NCBI GenBank assembly: GCA_004346725.1
Contig: SMDE01000005.1
Coordinates: forward strand, 186,001-250,000
Reading direction: 5' to 3'
Length of the DNA: 64,000 nt
Source: Phytobacter diazotrophicus
GTDB lineage: Bacteria > Pseudomonadota > Gammaproteobacteria > Enterobacterales > Enterobacteriaceae
The notes under the pieces were generated by a model, which worked only from the letters and a program-made list of their open reading frames with translations, had not been told where the DNA came from and ran no database searches. The position numbers and the translations under genes were made by a program. This document shows, piece after piece, positions 35,390 to 45,188 of the stretch (position 1 is the stretch's first letter; each line of letters starts with the position of its first letter).

Positions 35390-35650
35390 CTACTGCCTGG
35401 CGCTTTTCATTGCATCCTGCTTGCCGGGATTGCATTGTTCTTTTGTACCCGGAAGATAAAATTTTCCCGACCGATCTGGATCTGTGCCACCCGGACAACC
35501 CGCGCGGCCTGGAGCGCTGACGCCAGCCGTACCATCCGATCCGTTGCCGCCATCAGAACCGTTTCCCCCGTCCCCCCCATTCCCACCATCAGCAGCGTTT
35601 GCGGCAAATGCGCAAAACAGGAAAAAACTCACGAAAGCACGCCTGACCAT
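35390..35650 (-). CDS. Small exported Gly/Asn-rich protein, unknown
   Basis: An 86-residue ORF preceded by GGGAGG at good spacing. Residues 1-19 form a signal peptide (MVRRAFVSFFLFCAFAANA), then ADGGNGGDGGNGSDGGNGSD, a short GGNGSD repeat tract, and a C-terminal part with two cysteines (GRAGCPGGTD, KEQCNPGK). I do not recognise the family. The repeat looks like a flexible or Ca-binding-like linker, but it does not match a known repeat exactly. It is a genuine exported small protein by its leader and RBS. Confidence 0.6.
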   Translation of the reverse strand: MVRRAFVSFFLFCAFAANAADGGNGGDGGNGSDGGNGSDGTAGVSAPGRAGCPGGTDPDRSGKFYLPGTKEQCNPGKQDAMKSARQ

Positions 35651-35755
35651 GTAAACCTCCCTTGTTCAACCCTTAAACATACACTGTGGCATCTCAGTCT
35701 ACCTTCAAAGGACATGACAGGCTGACTCTGATAATTCAACGAAAGAAAAAGGCGT

Positions 35756-36010
35756 TTAAGAATGCGTTTGAAGTTCTCTGGTGGTAGTCGCCCCGGTGCC
35801 GGAGGCCTTACGTCTCGCCTGAAGGGAATCGAGAGCGGCGTGAATCATTTCAGTCGCCCTGATTTTTGCATGAGCGACAATTTTTTCGTCTGCAATGCTG
35901 GCGTGGCAATGGGGACAATAGGTTATTCCCCTCGCCTTATCTTTGGCGATGGCTGCCAAATCTTCGATAATCACGGTTTTTCCGCATTTATCGCATGCAA
36001 ATTCGAACAT
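35756..36010 (-). CDS. Small zinc-ribbon-like protein, unknown
   Basis: An 84-residue soluble protein with two CxxC knuckles, C6-x2-C9 (FACDKCGK) and C32-x2-C35 (TYCPHCHA), spaced as in a zinc ribbon, followed by a helical tail (DEKIVAHAKIRATEMIHAALDSLQARRKA). An upstream AGGA sits at usable spacing. No specific family comes to mind; it could bind nucleic acid or act as a small regulator. It is in a patch of unrelated small genes between ortT and patD. Confidence 0.62.
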   Translation of the reverse strand: MFEFACDKCGKTVIIEDLAAIAKDKARGITYCPHCHASIADEKIVAHAKIRATEMIHAALDSLQARRKASGTGATTTRELQTHS

Positions 36011-36140
36011 TTTAACGTCCTGAATATCTCACTGGCGCCACTATATAACAGTGAGAGTAAACGGCATTAAAACGTGCTGAACATCAGGATGGCGGGCTTA
36101 AGCGCTCGGTCACAAAAACTGACACTACTGCATGAGCCAT

Positions 36141-36437
36141 CTATTGTTTATGTTCTTCACGCCAGTCTTTGATCATCTGCGGTGTCACCTCACTGACATA
36201 GCAGACAGGATCATAGCCACCCGGTTTGCTCCATGCGCTACGTTTACCGCAGCTACTGCCATTTCTGGCCTGATTAAACGGGCAGGCACATGGCCCCGGG
36301 TAAGCTGCAATGGACTCCTCAATCACCTTTTGTTTAACCTGTGCATCACTCAATATCTGTGTTTTAGCCAGACTGTTTTCAATACTCAGCACACTGGTTA
36401 CAGCCAGCACGATCAATACCCACGGTGTGATTCTCAT
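36141..36437 (-). CDS. Small exported four-cysteine protein, unknown
   Basis: A 98-residue protein with a hydrophobic leader (ITPWVLIVLAVTSVLSIENSLA) and four cysteines at 50, 52, 63 and 79 in YPGPCACPFNQARNGSSCGKRSAWSKPGGYDPVCY. That motif, CxCP-x-N-x7-C-x-x-RSAWSKPGG-x3-CY, recurs in small exported hypothetical proteins of Proteobacteria, so it is a real family although unnamed to me. The cysteines may form disulfides in the periplasm. RBS is weak. Confidence 0.65.
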   Translation of the reverse strand: MRITPWVLIVLAVTSVLSIENSLAKTQILSDAQVKQKVIEESIAAYPGPCACPFNQARNGSSCGKRSAWSKPGGYDPVCYVSEVTPQMIKDWREEHKQ

Positions 36438-36744
36438 TGAGGCGTCTCATTAAGGAGGAGATGAGCTTTCAATGTAGGACGCTACCCCCACGACAATATT
36501 GATCGCAAGCAACATCCGGTTGTTTTCTCAGACCACTCAGTCCGTGAGTTATATATTTTTCTTTTTTGATTTACGTTAAGTTTTTTATAAATCATGAGAT
36601 TAAGCCTGGCGTGAAATTGACATAAAAAAAGAGAACGGGGTGCCTTCATTTTTGTCATAAATTCACCGGATGCTTGCTTTGGCGGATGGCTGATTTCTCT
36701 GGTATTGTCTCAATGCCGTAACTAATTCTTACAGGGTAACAGTA
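36438..36744. other. AT-rich intergenic region, divergent between two small genes
   Basis: About 307 bp of AT-rich sequence between the four-cysteine gene (minus) and the 146-residue ORF (plus). It must hold promoters for both. I see no clear operator or coding sequence; GGTATTGTC at 36700-36708 could be part of a -10 region for the plus-strand gene. Confidence 0.4.
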
Positions 36745-37185
36745 ATGCAAAAGTTTGACGATCTATGGCAAGCCATCGAGACCAGAGTGTGTGAAAACAA
36801 TGACATAACGCACGAGGAACTGACGAACGAAACGACGGCCAGGGGATCTGCTGCGAAGCAACGCGTCGCACATATTTTTACTCTGGAAGTCCTGCTGTCT
36901 CGTCATCGGGAGAAGTATGCCAGCCCTTATGTGGCACTGGCCGGGGAAGAAGCTCTGTGGCATCTTATTTTCAAGCGTACTGGCTGGAAACCCTTTGAAA
37001 TTAAACAGCTATCCTTTAGCGACGCAATGTTTGTGATAGCTGAGCTTTTTCGTGATGAGAATTTGCCAGCGGATGTCCGGGGAATGTTACGCGCCAATGG
37101 GTTACGCGATCAGTCTTATTCTATATATGATTTCTCAGAAAAAGACTGGGCTCCACGGGATAATGAAAACATCCTGAAACGCTAG
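36745..37185 (+). CDS. Hypothetical 146-residue soluble protein
   Basis: A 146-residue charged, mostly helical protein starting MQKFDDLWQAIETRVCEN and ending DFSEKDWAPRDNENILKR. No signal peptide or membrane segment. Codon use and AT content are higher than for the neighbouring core genes, as in the other small genes of this patch, suggesting transfer. An AGGGTAAC RBS precedes the start and a good terminator follows. I do not recognise the family. Confidence 0.62.
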   Translation: MQKFDDLWQAIETRVCENNDITHEELTNETTARGSAAKQRVAHIFTLEVLLSRHREKYASPYVALAGEEALWHLIFKRTGWKPFEIKQLSFSDAMFVIAELFRDENLPADVRGMLRANGLRDQSYSIYDFSEKDWAPRDNENILKR

Positions 37186-37206
37186 CCTGCGAATCATTTG
37201 AATATT

Positions 37207-37229
37207 AAGGGCCGCTGCGCCCTTTTTTA
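37207..37229 (+). terminator. Terminator after the 146-residue ORF
   Basis: AAGGGC, CGCT, GCGCCCTT (with one bulged base) followed by six T: a short GC-rich stem with T tract 22 bp after the stop codon. A good intrinsic terminator. Confidence 0.8.
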
Positions 37230-37381
37230 TTTTCACGTGTTTAATATGAAATACGCTTTACGCCGTGCATCCCTGCCGTCGCATCACCGGTCATGCTCTA
37301 TTTCACATAGCCTGCTAAGTTTATTTAAAACGTTTATGAAACGCGATTACTTGTCAATTGCACTATTAACCGGCATGGTTT

Positions 37382-37609
37382 TCAGGCGTTTAAAAAATGC
37401 TGCCCGGTCATTGCGCTACTTAACGCAGGTTCATAGCGGGCAAAATGAAGCTCCTCGCCTTCACAGAAATAAGTTTCTATAGGCAACGTCAGACCGGACG
37501 CGCCGTCTGCTGTCTTGTTTACAGACCAGGTTACGGTGGTGTCGCTATCATTAACCGTCAAATACTCAGGGATACCGCCAGGCAACAGTACCACAACGAC
37601 TTTACTCAT
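37382..37609 (-). CDS. Hypothetical 75-residue protein
   Basis: A 75-residue ORF, MSKVVVVLLPGGIPEYLTVNDSDTTVTW onward, ending GQHFLNA, preceded by GGGGGAAAC before the ATG. It has beta-strand-like alternation and no signal peptide or membrane segment. No family is recognised. It is the last small gene before patD. Confidence 0.5.
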   Translation of the reverse strand: MSKVVVVLLPGGIPEYLTVNDSDTTVTWSVNKTADGASGLTLPIETYFCEGEELHFARYEPALSSAMTGQHFLNA

Positions 37610-37918
37610 TTTGTTTCCCCCAGAGACTAAAAAAGCAACATTATCAATGGCGGGATGTGATGATAATTTGTCGCACTAATTAAATTAATGTGACAATCCC
37701 AGCCGTGATATGCAGTATTACATTTGTAGGTTTTATTTTAATGTTGGTCACGCTACGCGGGTAAGGCGCGTTAAGCATCGTCAGGAATATACCATCTTTA
37801 CGTTTTTTGACACACAAGAAATTATAAAGCGTGAGAGTTACCTCAATTATTCTGTACCTGTGAATAAACGGCTACAGAAACGGTAACTCCCACGCTCACG
37901 CTAAGCCGGGTTAAAAGC
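37610..37918. other. Intergenic region downstream of patD
   Basis: 309 bp without a gene. It contains a nested inverted repeat at 37828-37896, described separately, and an AT-rich part (37630-37740) that may hold the promoter of the 75-residue ORF. Confidence 0.45.
37828..37896. repeat. Nested inverted repeat capable of a long hairpin, downstream of patD
   Basis: Outer arms AGCGTGAGAGTTACC (37828-37842) and GGTAACTCCCACGCT (37882-37896) pair at 14 of 15 positions. Inside, TTCTGTA (37850-37856) pairs with TACAGAA (37873-37879) around a 16-base loop. On the minus strand it follows the patD stop by about 22 bp and is followed by AT-rich sequence, so it may end the ydcSTUV-patD transcript. Confidence 0.6.
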
Positions 37919-39343
37919 TCAGTGTTTGATCATCACGTGGCGAACCACGGTGTAATCTTCCAGCCCGTACATCGACATATCTTTGCCGTACCCCGAAAAT
38001 TTTTGTCCACCGTGGGGCATCTCACTGACCAGCATAAAGTGGGTATTGACCCAGGTGCAGCCATATTGCAGACGCGCACTGAGACGGTGCGCGCGGCCAA
38101 CATCTTTGGTCCACACGGACGATGCCAGGCCATATTGCGAATCATTGGCCCAGTCCAGCACCTGCTCTTCATCATCAAATACCGTCACGCTGACGACCGG
38201 CCCAAAGACTTCGCGTTGCACTATCGCATCGTCTTGCTTTGCCCCGGCCAGCAATGTGGGCTGGAAGTAGAACCCCGCCCCCTCACGCTTGCTGCCGCCG
38301 GTCACCACACGGATATGACTTAATGCTTTCGCCTCGTCCACCGCTTTGCTGACGCGCGCCAAATGGGCTTCGGAACTCAGGGGGCCCAGCTCGGTGGTTT
38401 CATCATCCGGCGGGCCCATTTTCAGACTCGCCACCGCGGCACCCAGTTTTTCAACCAGCGCATCGTAAACCCCTTTTTGGGCATAAATGCGACAAGCGGC
38501 GGTACAGTCCTGCCCGGCATTGTAGAAACCAAAGGTACGAACGCCTTCGACAACCGCATCCAGATCGGCGTCATCAAACACAATAACCGGCGCTTTACCG
38601 CCCAGCTCCATATGGGTACGTTTAATCGAAGAGGCGGTATGACTGATAATGTGCTCACCGGTGGCAATCGAGCCAGTCAGCGAGACCATGCGCACTTTTT
38701 CGTGCCCGGTCAGCGGATCGCCAACGGTTTTCCCCCGACCGAACAGCACATTCAGTACTCCTGGCGGGAAAATATCCTGCGCCAGCTCGCCAAGTTTGAG
38801 CGCCGTCAGCGGCGTGATTTCTGACGGCTTAATGACCACACAGTTACCTGCCGCGAGCGCTGGCCCCAGCTTCCAGGCGGCCATCATCAGCGGGTAGTTC
38901 CACGGGGCGATAGAGGCCACAACGCCAACCGGGTCGCGGCGAATCATTGAGGTATGCCCTTCCAGATACTCCCCGGCGGCCAGTCCGTTCAGGCAACGCG
39001 CGGCGCCTGCGAAGAAGCGAAAGACATCCGCGACCGCCGGAATTTCATCGCTCAGTACACAATGCAAGGGTTTGCCGCAATTCAGTGACTCAAGCATCGC
39101 AAAGGTTTCGGCATTGTCTTCAATCACCTGCGCCAGTTGCAGCAGGCACTCGGCGCGTGCTTTTGGCGTGGTCTGTCCCCATGTTTTGAAGGCCTCATCG
39201 GCCGCCTTCACCGCCGCGTCTACCTGCGCAGGCGAGGCTTCGGCAATCTCCAGCAACACCTCGCCGGTGGCCGGGTTAAACACGGCCTGTTTCTCGCCTT
39301 CGCCGTCGACCAGTGCTCCATTGATAAATAATTGATGTTGCAT
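37919..39343 (-). CDS. patD: Gamma-aminobutyraldehyde dehydrogenase PatD (YdcW)
   Basis: A 474-residue NAD-dependent aldehyde dehydrogenase, the length of E. coli PatD. The catalytic cysteine is C280 in [13 protein letters not shown], the general base E246 in [13 protein letters not shown], and the cofactor segment is [15 protein letters not shown]. It oxidises 4-aminobutanal to GABA in the putrescine degradation route. It is the last gene of the ydcSTUV-patD operon, which supplies a putrescine-type ABC importer. Confidence 0.94.
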   Translation of the reverse strand: MQHQLFINGALVDGEGEKQAVFNPATGEVLLEIAEASPAQVDAAVKAADEAFKTWGQTTPKARAECLLQLAQVIEDNAETFAMLESLNCGKPLHCVLSDEIPAVADVFRFFAGAARCLNGLAAGEYLEGHTSMIRRDPVGVVASIAPWNYPLMMAAWKLGPALAAGNCVVIKPSEITPLTALKLGELAQDIFPPGVLNVLFGRGKTVGDPLTGHEKVRMVSLTGSIATGEHIISHTASSIKRTHMELGGKAPVIVFDDADLDAVVEGVRTFGFYNAGQDCTAACRIYAQKGVYDALVEKLGAAVASLKMGPPDDETTELGPLSSEAHLARVSKAVDEAKALSHIRVVTGGSKREGAGFYFQPTLLAGAKQDDAIVQREVFGPVVSVTVFDDEEQVLDWANDSQYGLASSVWTKDVGRAHRLSARLQYGCTWVNTHFMLVSEMPHGGQKFSGYGKDMSMYGLEDYTVVRHVMIKH

Positions 39344-39368
39344 AGCGCTATCCTTTCAGAGTTGTCAG

Positions 39369-40175
39369 TTATTTGCCGCTTCCGGCTACGGTTTCACCGT
39401 CACGGGTCAGCCACCAGGCGCCCAAAATCGGGATGGTCGTTACCAGCATCACCAGCAGCGCCACCACATTGGTTACCGGCACATCACGCGGGCGCCCCAG
39501 TTGATTTAACAACCAGAGCGGCAAGGTGCGTTCATGCCCTGCGGTAAAGGTCGTGACGATGATTTCGTCAAACGACAAGGCAAACGCCAGCATTCCCCCG
39601 GCCAGCAGCGCCGAACCGAGATTGGGCAACACCACATAACGAAACGTCTGCCATGAGGTGGCGCCCAAATCCATTGAGGCTTCAACCAGACTCCACGACG
39701 TGCGACGAAATCGGGCTATCACGTTGTTGAAAACCACCACTACGCAAAACGTGGCATGACCAACAACGATGGTGAAAAAACCGGGTTCCAGATCCACCGT
39801 TTTAAATGCCGTTAACAGCGCCAGCCCGGTAATAATGCCGGGCAAGGCGATCGGCAGCAGCAGCAACAGTGAGATGGCGTTCCGGCCAAAAAACTCACTG
39901 CGCCAGAGAGCTATTGCAGCAAGCGTGCCAAGGATTAAAGCAATAAGGGTCGCCAGCGCCGCAATTTGCAGTGACAGTGTCACTGCATCCAGGATATCGC
40001 CCCGCGCCGCCGCCACGCTAAACCAGCGCAGCGTAAAGCCCTGCGGGGGAAAGCTGAACGCGGCATCCTCGGTATTAAAAGCATAGATGGCGATTATCAA
40101 TAACGGGAAATGGAGAAAGATAACCCCGCCCCAGGCGGCAATTTTGAGAAATAACGGTGCGCGGTCAGAGTGCAT
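39369..40175 (-). CDS. ydcV: ABC transporter permease YdcV (spermidine/putrescine type)
   Basis: A 268-residue inner-membrane permease of the PotC/PotI class with about six membrane segments and the coupling loop [27 protein letters not shown]. It overlaps the ydcU stop by 11 bp. It pairs with YdcU to form the channel. Confidence 0.92.
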   Translation of the reverse strand: MHSDRAPLFLKIAAWGGVIFLHFPLLIIAIYAFNTEDAAFSFPPQGFTLRWFSVAAARGDILDAVTLSLQIAALATLIALILGTLAAIALWRSEFFGRNAISLLLLLPIALPGIITGLALLTAFKTVDLEPGFFTIVVGHATFCVVVVFNNVIARFRRTSWSLVEASMDLGATSWQTFRYVVLPNLGSALLAGGMLAFALSFDEIIVTTFTAGHERTLPLWLLNQLGRPRDVPVTNVVALLVMLVTTIPILGAWWLTRDGETVAGSGK

Positions 40176-41106
40176 CGAACGCTCCCAAACGTTTCACGAA
40201 CGCCAGATAAAGGGCAATCAATACAATGGGGACCAGCGTAAAGGCTGCCGCCATTGGCATGTTGCCGACTGCCCCTTGTTGCGAATAGACCATGTTGCCG
40301 ATAAAGAACCCCGGCGGCCCCACCAGTTGCGGCACAATGAAATCACCCAGCGTCAGGGAGAAGGTAAAGATAGAGCCAGCGGCCACACCCGGAATTGCCA
40401 GCGGCAAAACCACATGGCGAAAGGTCTGCCGGGGATGGGCGCCAAGATCCGCTGACGCCTGCAATAACGACGGCGGCAACCGTTCGAGCGCCGCCTGAAT
40501 CGGCAGGATCATAAACGGCAGCCAGATGTAGACGAAGACCAGAAAACGCCCCAGACCGGAGGTCGACAACGTATTGCCGCCGATGCCAGGCAGCGTCAGC
40601 AGCGCGCCGAGTACAGGTTCCAGCCCCATATGGCCGAGAAACCATTGGGCAACACCGTCTTTCGCCAGTAGCAGCGTCCACGCGTAAGCTTTCACGATAT
40701 AGCTCGCCCACATGGGCAGCATCACCGCAATATAGAAAAAGGCTTTCCATTTTCCGCTGGTGTATTTCGCCATATACCATGCCATCGGGAAGGCCAGAAT
40801 AGCGCTTGCCAGCGTCACGGCGACCGCCATGGTGAAGGTACGTAAGATGATGTCGTAATTGGCGGGATTGAACAGCGCCTGCAGGTTCGCCAGCGTGAAA
40901 TCCGGCGTTACCGACATGGTGAAATCATCAAAGGTGTAGAAGCCTTGCCATAGCAGCGTCAACAACGACCCCAGATACACAATGCCGAACCACATCAGTG
41001 GCCCCAGCAACAACAGGAACAACCCCAGCGCCGGTTTGCGCCAGAACAGGCCACTCAGGCGGCTTCCCGGTTTACGCTGGGGTGAACGGGAAAGGCTCAT
41101 CTCCAT
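40165..41106 (-). CDS. ydcU: ABC transporter permease YdcU (spermidine/putrescine type)
   Basis: A 313-residue inner-membrane permease (PotB/PotH class). The coupling loop [25 protein letters not shown] is present. I chose the ATG at 41104-41106 since it gives the 313 residues known in E. coli and overlaps the ydcT stop by four bases (ATGA); the frame extends to 41148 with no support. It works with YdcV and the ATPase YdcT. Confidence 0.92.
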   Translation of the reverse strand: MEMSLSRSPQRKPGSRLSGLFWRKPALGLFLLLLGPLMWFGIVYLGSLLTLLWQGFYTFDDFTMSVTPDFTLANLQALFNPANYDIILRTFTMAVAVTLASAILAFPMAWYMAKYTSGKWKAFFYIAVMLPMWASYIVKAYAWTLLLAKDGVAQWFLGHMGLEPVLGALLTLPGIGGNTLSTSGLGRFLVFVYIWLPFMILPIQAALERLPPSLLQASADLGAHPRQTFRHVVLPLAIPGVAAGSIFTFSLTLGDFIVPQLVGPPGFFIGNMVYSQQGAVGNMPMAAAFTLVPIVLIALYLAFVKRLGAFDAL

Positions 41107-42119
41107 CACCCCGCTCCCTGTAACGGCACCATCGCCTCTCGCGACCACGACGCCAGCACCATTTGCCCCGGTGCTAAGGTGTCAGGCAACAGCGCATCGG
41201 ACATGTTCGCCTGACTGACCAGCAGTTTTTCGCCGTCGGTAAGTTTCAGTTCGAAACGGGTAGCCGCCCCCTGATACTGTACCGCTTGTACCACCCCCTG
41301 GACCTGAATTTCCCCCGGCTGATTAAGGCGAATATGCTCGGGTCGCAGAGAGTAAACGCCATTCATCGCGCACAACGCGCCCGCGCGCCTGTCGTCAAAA
41401 ACATTAGACGTGCCGACAAAACCCGCCACAAAAGGCGTGCGTGGGCGCAGATAGAGTTCACGCGGCGTATCAATCTGCTCAATCTTGCCATTGTTGAACA
41501 CCGCCACCCGGTCGGACATCGACAGCGCTTCACCCTGGTCGTGGGTCACAAAAATAAAAGTGATCCCCAGATCCTGCTGGAGCTTTTTCAGCTCAAATTG
41601 CATCTGCTCGCGTAATTTTAAATCCAGTGCCCCCAGCGGTTCATCAAGGAGTAAAACGCGAGGCTGATTAACCAATGCCCTTGCGATAGCCACACGCTGG
41701 CGCTGGCCGCCAGAAAGTTGCGATGGCTTACGGGCGTGAACAAAATCCAGCGCCACCTTTTCCAGCGCCTGGCGCGCGCTGGCATGGCGTGTTTTCTTGT
41801 CCACGCCTTTGACCATCAGGCCATACGCCACGTTATCGAGGATCGACATATGGGGGAATAACGCGTAATCCTGGAAAACGGTATTGACGTCGCGCTCCCA
41901 GGGGGGCAATTCGCTGGCCTCACGGCCAAAAATACGAATAGCCCCGCCGCTCAGTTGCTCAAAACCGGCGATAAGACGCAGGCAGGTGGTTTTGCCGGAG
42001 CCAGATGGCCCCAGCATTGAGAAGAACTCCCCGTCATTTACCGCCAGACTGACACCATCGACGGCGCGAACATCACCATACAGCCGCGAGACATTTTCAA
42101 ATTCAACAGCATAGGTCAT
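41106..42119 (-). CDS. ydcT: ABC transporter ATP-binding protein YdcT
   Basis: A 337-residue ATPase of the PotA class, same length as E. coli YdcT. Walker A GPSGSGKTT at about 38-46, signature LSGGQRQR, Walker B VLLLDEPLGALD and H-loop VTHDQGEA are all intact, and a C-terminal TOBE domain follows. It energises YdcU/YdcV. It sits 17 bp after ydcS. Confidence 0.94.
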   Translation of the reverse strand: MTYAVEFENVSRLYGDVRAVDGVSLAVNDGEFFSMLGPSGSGKTTCLRLIAGFEQLSGGAIRIFGREASELPPWERDVNTVFQDYALFPHMSILDNVAYGLMVKGVDKKTRHASARQALEKVALDFVHARKPSQLSGGQRQRVAIARALVNQPRVLLLDEPLGALDLKLREQMQFELKKLQQDLGITFIFVTHDQGEALSMSDRVAVFNNGKIEQIDTPRELYLRPRTPFVAGFVGTSNVFDDRRAGALCAMNGVYSLRPEHIRLNQPGEIQVQGVVQAVQYQGAATRFELKLTDGEKLLVSQANMSDALLPDTLAPGQMVLASWSREAMVPLQGAG

Positions 42120-42136
42120 ACATCACTCCTGACCGA

Positions 42137-43279
42137 TTAACGTCCACCCATAATGGCGATGTAATCCTGCGTCCAGCGGCTATAAGGGACATATTTGCCA
42201 CCCTCCGCAACAGGCGTTTTCCAGAACGCAATCTTGTCAAAGAAGCTGTAGCCATTGGTCTCACAGCCTTTTTCACCCAGCAAATCACTGGCTTTACAGC
42301 CTTGCGGCACCACCGGCAGTGAGCCAAACCAGGCGGCGACGTCACCCTGTACTTTCGGAGTCAGCGACCAGTTCATCCATTTGTAGGCGCAATTGGGGTG
42401 TTTCGCCTGCGCGTGCAACATGGTGGTATCTGCCCATCCCGTTACCCCCTCTTTCGGGAACACGGTGGCGATGGGCTGGTTTTCCCCTTTCAGGGCGTTG
42501 GCCTGATACGGCCAGGCGCTGGACGCCACGACGCCTTCGTTTTTGAAGTCGCTCATCTGAACAGTGGTGTCATGCCAGTAACGGTGGATTAAGGCGTGCT
42601 GATCGCGCAGCACTTTCAGCACCGCCTGATACTGCGCTTCGGTTAGCTGGTAGGGGTCTTCAATGCTAAGCTGCGGTTGAGTGGCTTTGACAAACAGCGC
42701 GGCGTCGGCGATATAAATCGGCCCGTCATAGGCCTGCACGCGGCCTTTGTTGGTTTTGCCATCCGGCAGATTTTGCTGCACGAAGACGACCGACCAGCTA
42801 TCTGGCGGCGTCGGGAATGTTTTGGTGTTATACATCAGCAGGTTTGGCCCCCACTGATAGGGCGTGCCGTACACTTTACCGCCGACGTTAAACCATTCAC
42901 CTTTCTCAATGCGCGGATCGAGGGTTTTCCAGTTCGGGATGAGCGCGGTATTAATGGGCTGTACGCGTTTGCCCATGATCAGACGTAGCGAGGCATCGCC
43001 GGATGCGGTCACCAGATCATAACCGCCTTTAGCCATCAGGCTGACCATCTCATCGGAGGTCGCTGCCGTTTTTACGTTGACCTCGCAGCCCGTCTCTTTT
43101 TCAAACTGGCTAACCCAGTCATATTGCTTGTCCGTCTGGCCACGTTCGATATACCCCGGCCAGGCAATAATATCCAGACGCCCTTCTCCTTTCCCTACTT
43201 CCGTCGGCTCGGCGGCGTGTGCTGTCATAAGGGTCATGCCCAGCGCACACAGGCAGCTCGGGGCAAATTTCTTGCTCAT
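42137..43279 (-). CDS. ydcS: Periplasmic polyamine-type binding protein YdcS
   Basis: A 380-residue exported binding protein of the PotD/PotF class; E. coli YdcS has 381. The signal peptide (MSKKFAPSCLCALGMTLMTAHA) is followed by GRLDIIAWPGYIERGQTDKQYDWV. It should bind putrescine or a related compound for the YdcTUV importer. E. coli YdcS also was linked to PHB-type polymer synthesis and to DNA uptake. RBS CAGGAG precedes the ATG at 43277-43279. Confidence 0.93.
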   Translation of the reverse strand: MSKKFAPSCLCALGMTLMTAHAAEPTEVGKGEGRLDIIAWPGYIERGQTDKQYDWVSQFEKETGCEVNVKTAATSDEMVSLMAKGGYDLVTASGDASLRLIMGKRVQPINTALIPNWKTLDPRIEKGEWFNVGGKVYGTPYQWGPNLLMYNTKTFPTPPDSWSVVFVQQNLPDGKTNKGRVQAYDGPIYIADAALFVKATQPQLSIEDPYQLTEAQYQAVLKVLRDQHALIHRYWHDTTVQMSDFKNEGVVASSAWPYQANALKGENQPIATVFPKEGVTGWADTTMLHAQAKHPNCAYKWMNWSLTPKVQGDVAAWFGSLPVVPQGCKASDLLGEKGCETNGYSFFDKIAFWKTPVAEGGKYVPYSRWTQDYIAIMGGR

Positions 43280-43626
43280 ATGTTTTACTCCTGTCGTAAT
43301 GAAAATGAGCGGCCGCCTTGCCGTAAAAATATCTCCTGATTTAAAGGTAGACGGAGCGCCGAAAGGCTGAATCCCGTCAATGAGAAATTTCGCCAGGTTG
43401 TGACATACAACGCATTACATTTATTACGAAAATGCTGGCGGTGCATCTTCTGGAGTATAGACAAGGAGTTAGCAGAGAAAGGTTAATTTATGTTGCCATT
43501 CACATTTCGTATGAATGCCTGATGGGCAAGTACAGAAAATAATGACCTCTGCGGCTTAAATTTCCGCAGAGATATTTTTAATTTGAGAAAATATTATTCA
43601 GAAAATAAGAACAACCGCCTGCGTTT
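43280..43626. other. Promoter region of ydcSTUV-patD, downstream of ydcR
   Basis: 347 bp between ydcS and the ydcR stop, both on the minus strand. It must contain the operon promoter and probably the site for the MocR-type YdcR. I could not point to a convincing sigma-54 or YdcR site by eye. The right part (43540-43620) is AT-rich. Confidence 0.4.
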
Positions 43627-45036
43627 TTATTTCATCATTTCGCGAATAATTTTGCCAAGCAGAATAACGCCGCGTTCTTCCCGCTCGCCCCATTGCCAGG
43701 ATGCATTAAAGCGAAAGAACGGCGTCGGTTCTCTGGAGGTGGAGAACATTTTGCCCGGCGCGATGCTGACCTGATGGGCCAGGGCACGCTGACTTAACTC
43801 TCCGGCATCCAGCTCTGGCGGCAACTCCAGCCATAAAAAATAACCGCTGTCGCTGCGGTGAATTTTCACCTCCGCAGGCAGATGACGCACCAGAGCCTGC
43901 CATGCCTGATGCTTGCGTTCAGCCAGGGCGCGCCGCAGACGCCGCAGATGCGCGTCATAGCGTTGCGTGCCAAGGTAATCGACCAGCGCCATTTGCATGG
44001 GCGAACTGGTGGATAAGGTGCTCATCAACTGCAACTGCTGGATCCGACGGGCATGTTTCCCGGCAGCGACCCACCCGATACGAAACCCGGCAACCAGACA
44101 CTTGGAAAACGATGAGCAGTGTAGCGTCATGTCCTGGGTATCCCAGGCTTTTGCAGGTAGCGGTTTTTCCCGCCCGTAATAGAGCTCGCTGTAGACATCG
44201 TCTTCGATCAAGGTCACGTTGTGCTGCATCAGCAACGCCACCAGTTGCGCTTTCTTCTCTGCACTCAGGGTAAAACCGAGCGGATTCTGGCTATTAGGCA
44301 TTAGCCAGCAGGCTTTAACGGGGTAGGATTTCAGCGCCTGTTCCAGCGCCTGTAAATCGATACCTTCATTAATATCCGTCGGCACCGACAGCGCTTTTAA
44401 GCGCAGACGCTCCAGCGCCTGTAGCGCACCATAAAAGCAGGGATTTTCGACAATCACCCAGTCACCTGGCTCTGTTACAGCCTGCAAACTCAGGTTTAAC
44501 GCTTCCAGCGCCCCGGCGGTAATGACGATTTCATCTGGTGAAATGGTCATCCCCTGCTGGGCGTAGCGACGGGCGATGGCATGACGCAACCCGGCATTTC
44601 CCGGCGGCAGGTTTTCAATGATGCTGACCGCAGTCGCACTTTTACTGACATTGGCTAATGAGCGATTAAGCTGTTGCAGAGGAAACAGCCGCGGATCCGG
44701 AAACGCCGAACCGAAGGGCAAGATCGAGGCATCGCGGCTGGCCTGCAAAATATCAAAAATATAGGTATTGATATCCACCGCTTCGTCTTGCTTTAAGGTG
44801 GCGGGCGGTAAGGTTTGCGGACGATGAGAGCGCGGCGCCACATAATAGCCCGATTGAGGCCGGGCGGTAATATAGCCCTGATTTTCGAGCAGCTGATAAG
44901 CGTGGCCGACGGTCATAAAACTCATCCCGCTGCTGGTCACCTGTTCACGCAGCGAGGGCAGCCTGTCGCCGGGTCGCCAGACGCCCAGTTCAATTTGCGA
45001 AATGATTTGCTGCGCCAGGCGCTGGTATTTTTTCAT
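43627..45036 (-). CDS. ydcR: MocR-family regulator YdcR (GntR HTH fused to aminotransferase-like domain)
   Basis: A 469-residue fusion: a GntR-type winged helix at about 1-70 (IELGVWRPGDRLPSLREQVTSSGMSFMTVGHAYQLLENQGYI) and a fold-type I aminotransferase domain with the PLP lysine in HCSSFSKCLVAGFRIGWV. E. coli YdcR (468 residues) regulates the ydcS operon. The ATG at 45034-45036 is preceded by AAGGAGAG and matches the family start. It is transcribed in the same direction as ydcS. Confidence 0.92.
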   Translation of the reverse strand: MKKYQRLAQQIISQIELGVWRPGDRLPSLREQVTSSGMSFMTVGHAYQLLENQGYITARPQSGYYVAPRSHRPQTLPPATLKQDEAVDINTYIFDILQASRDASILPFGSAFPDPRLFPLQQLNRSLANVSKSATAVSIIENLPPGNAGLRHAIARRYAQQGMTISPDEIVITAGALEALNLSLQAVTEPGDWVIVENPCFYGALQALERLRLKALSVPTDINEGIDLQALEQALKSYPVKACWLMPNSQNPLGFTLSAEKKAQLVALLMQHNVTLIEDDVYSELYYGREKPLPAKAWDTQDMTLHCSSFSKCLVAGFRIGWVAAGKHARRIQQLQLMSTLSTSSPMQMALVDYLGTQRYDAHLRRLRRALAERKHQAWQALVRHLPAEVKIHRSDSGYFLWLELPPELDAGELSQRALAHQVSIAPGKMFSTSREPTPFFRFNASWQWGEREERGVILLGKIIREMMK

Positions 45037-45188
45037 CGCTCTCTCCTTCCCTGCATTCATTCTATATCAGCGTGCTTAAAAAGCACATTTTTACCAACTG
45101 TTATAGATAAATTTGGCTTTTCTGCCTCTGATAATCCTCTCCGCCGCTCTTTACCATTTGCGGGAGAGCCATTTTTCAGAGGTTAAGT

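Noticed and set aside
35293-35520. 75-residue plus-strand ORF opposite the Gly-rich gene
   Set aside because: No RBS or signal; opposite strand has a signal peptide and good RBS.
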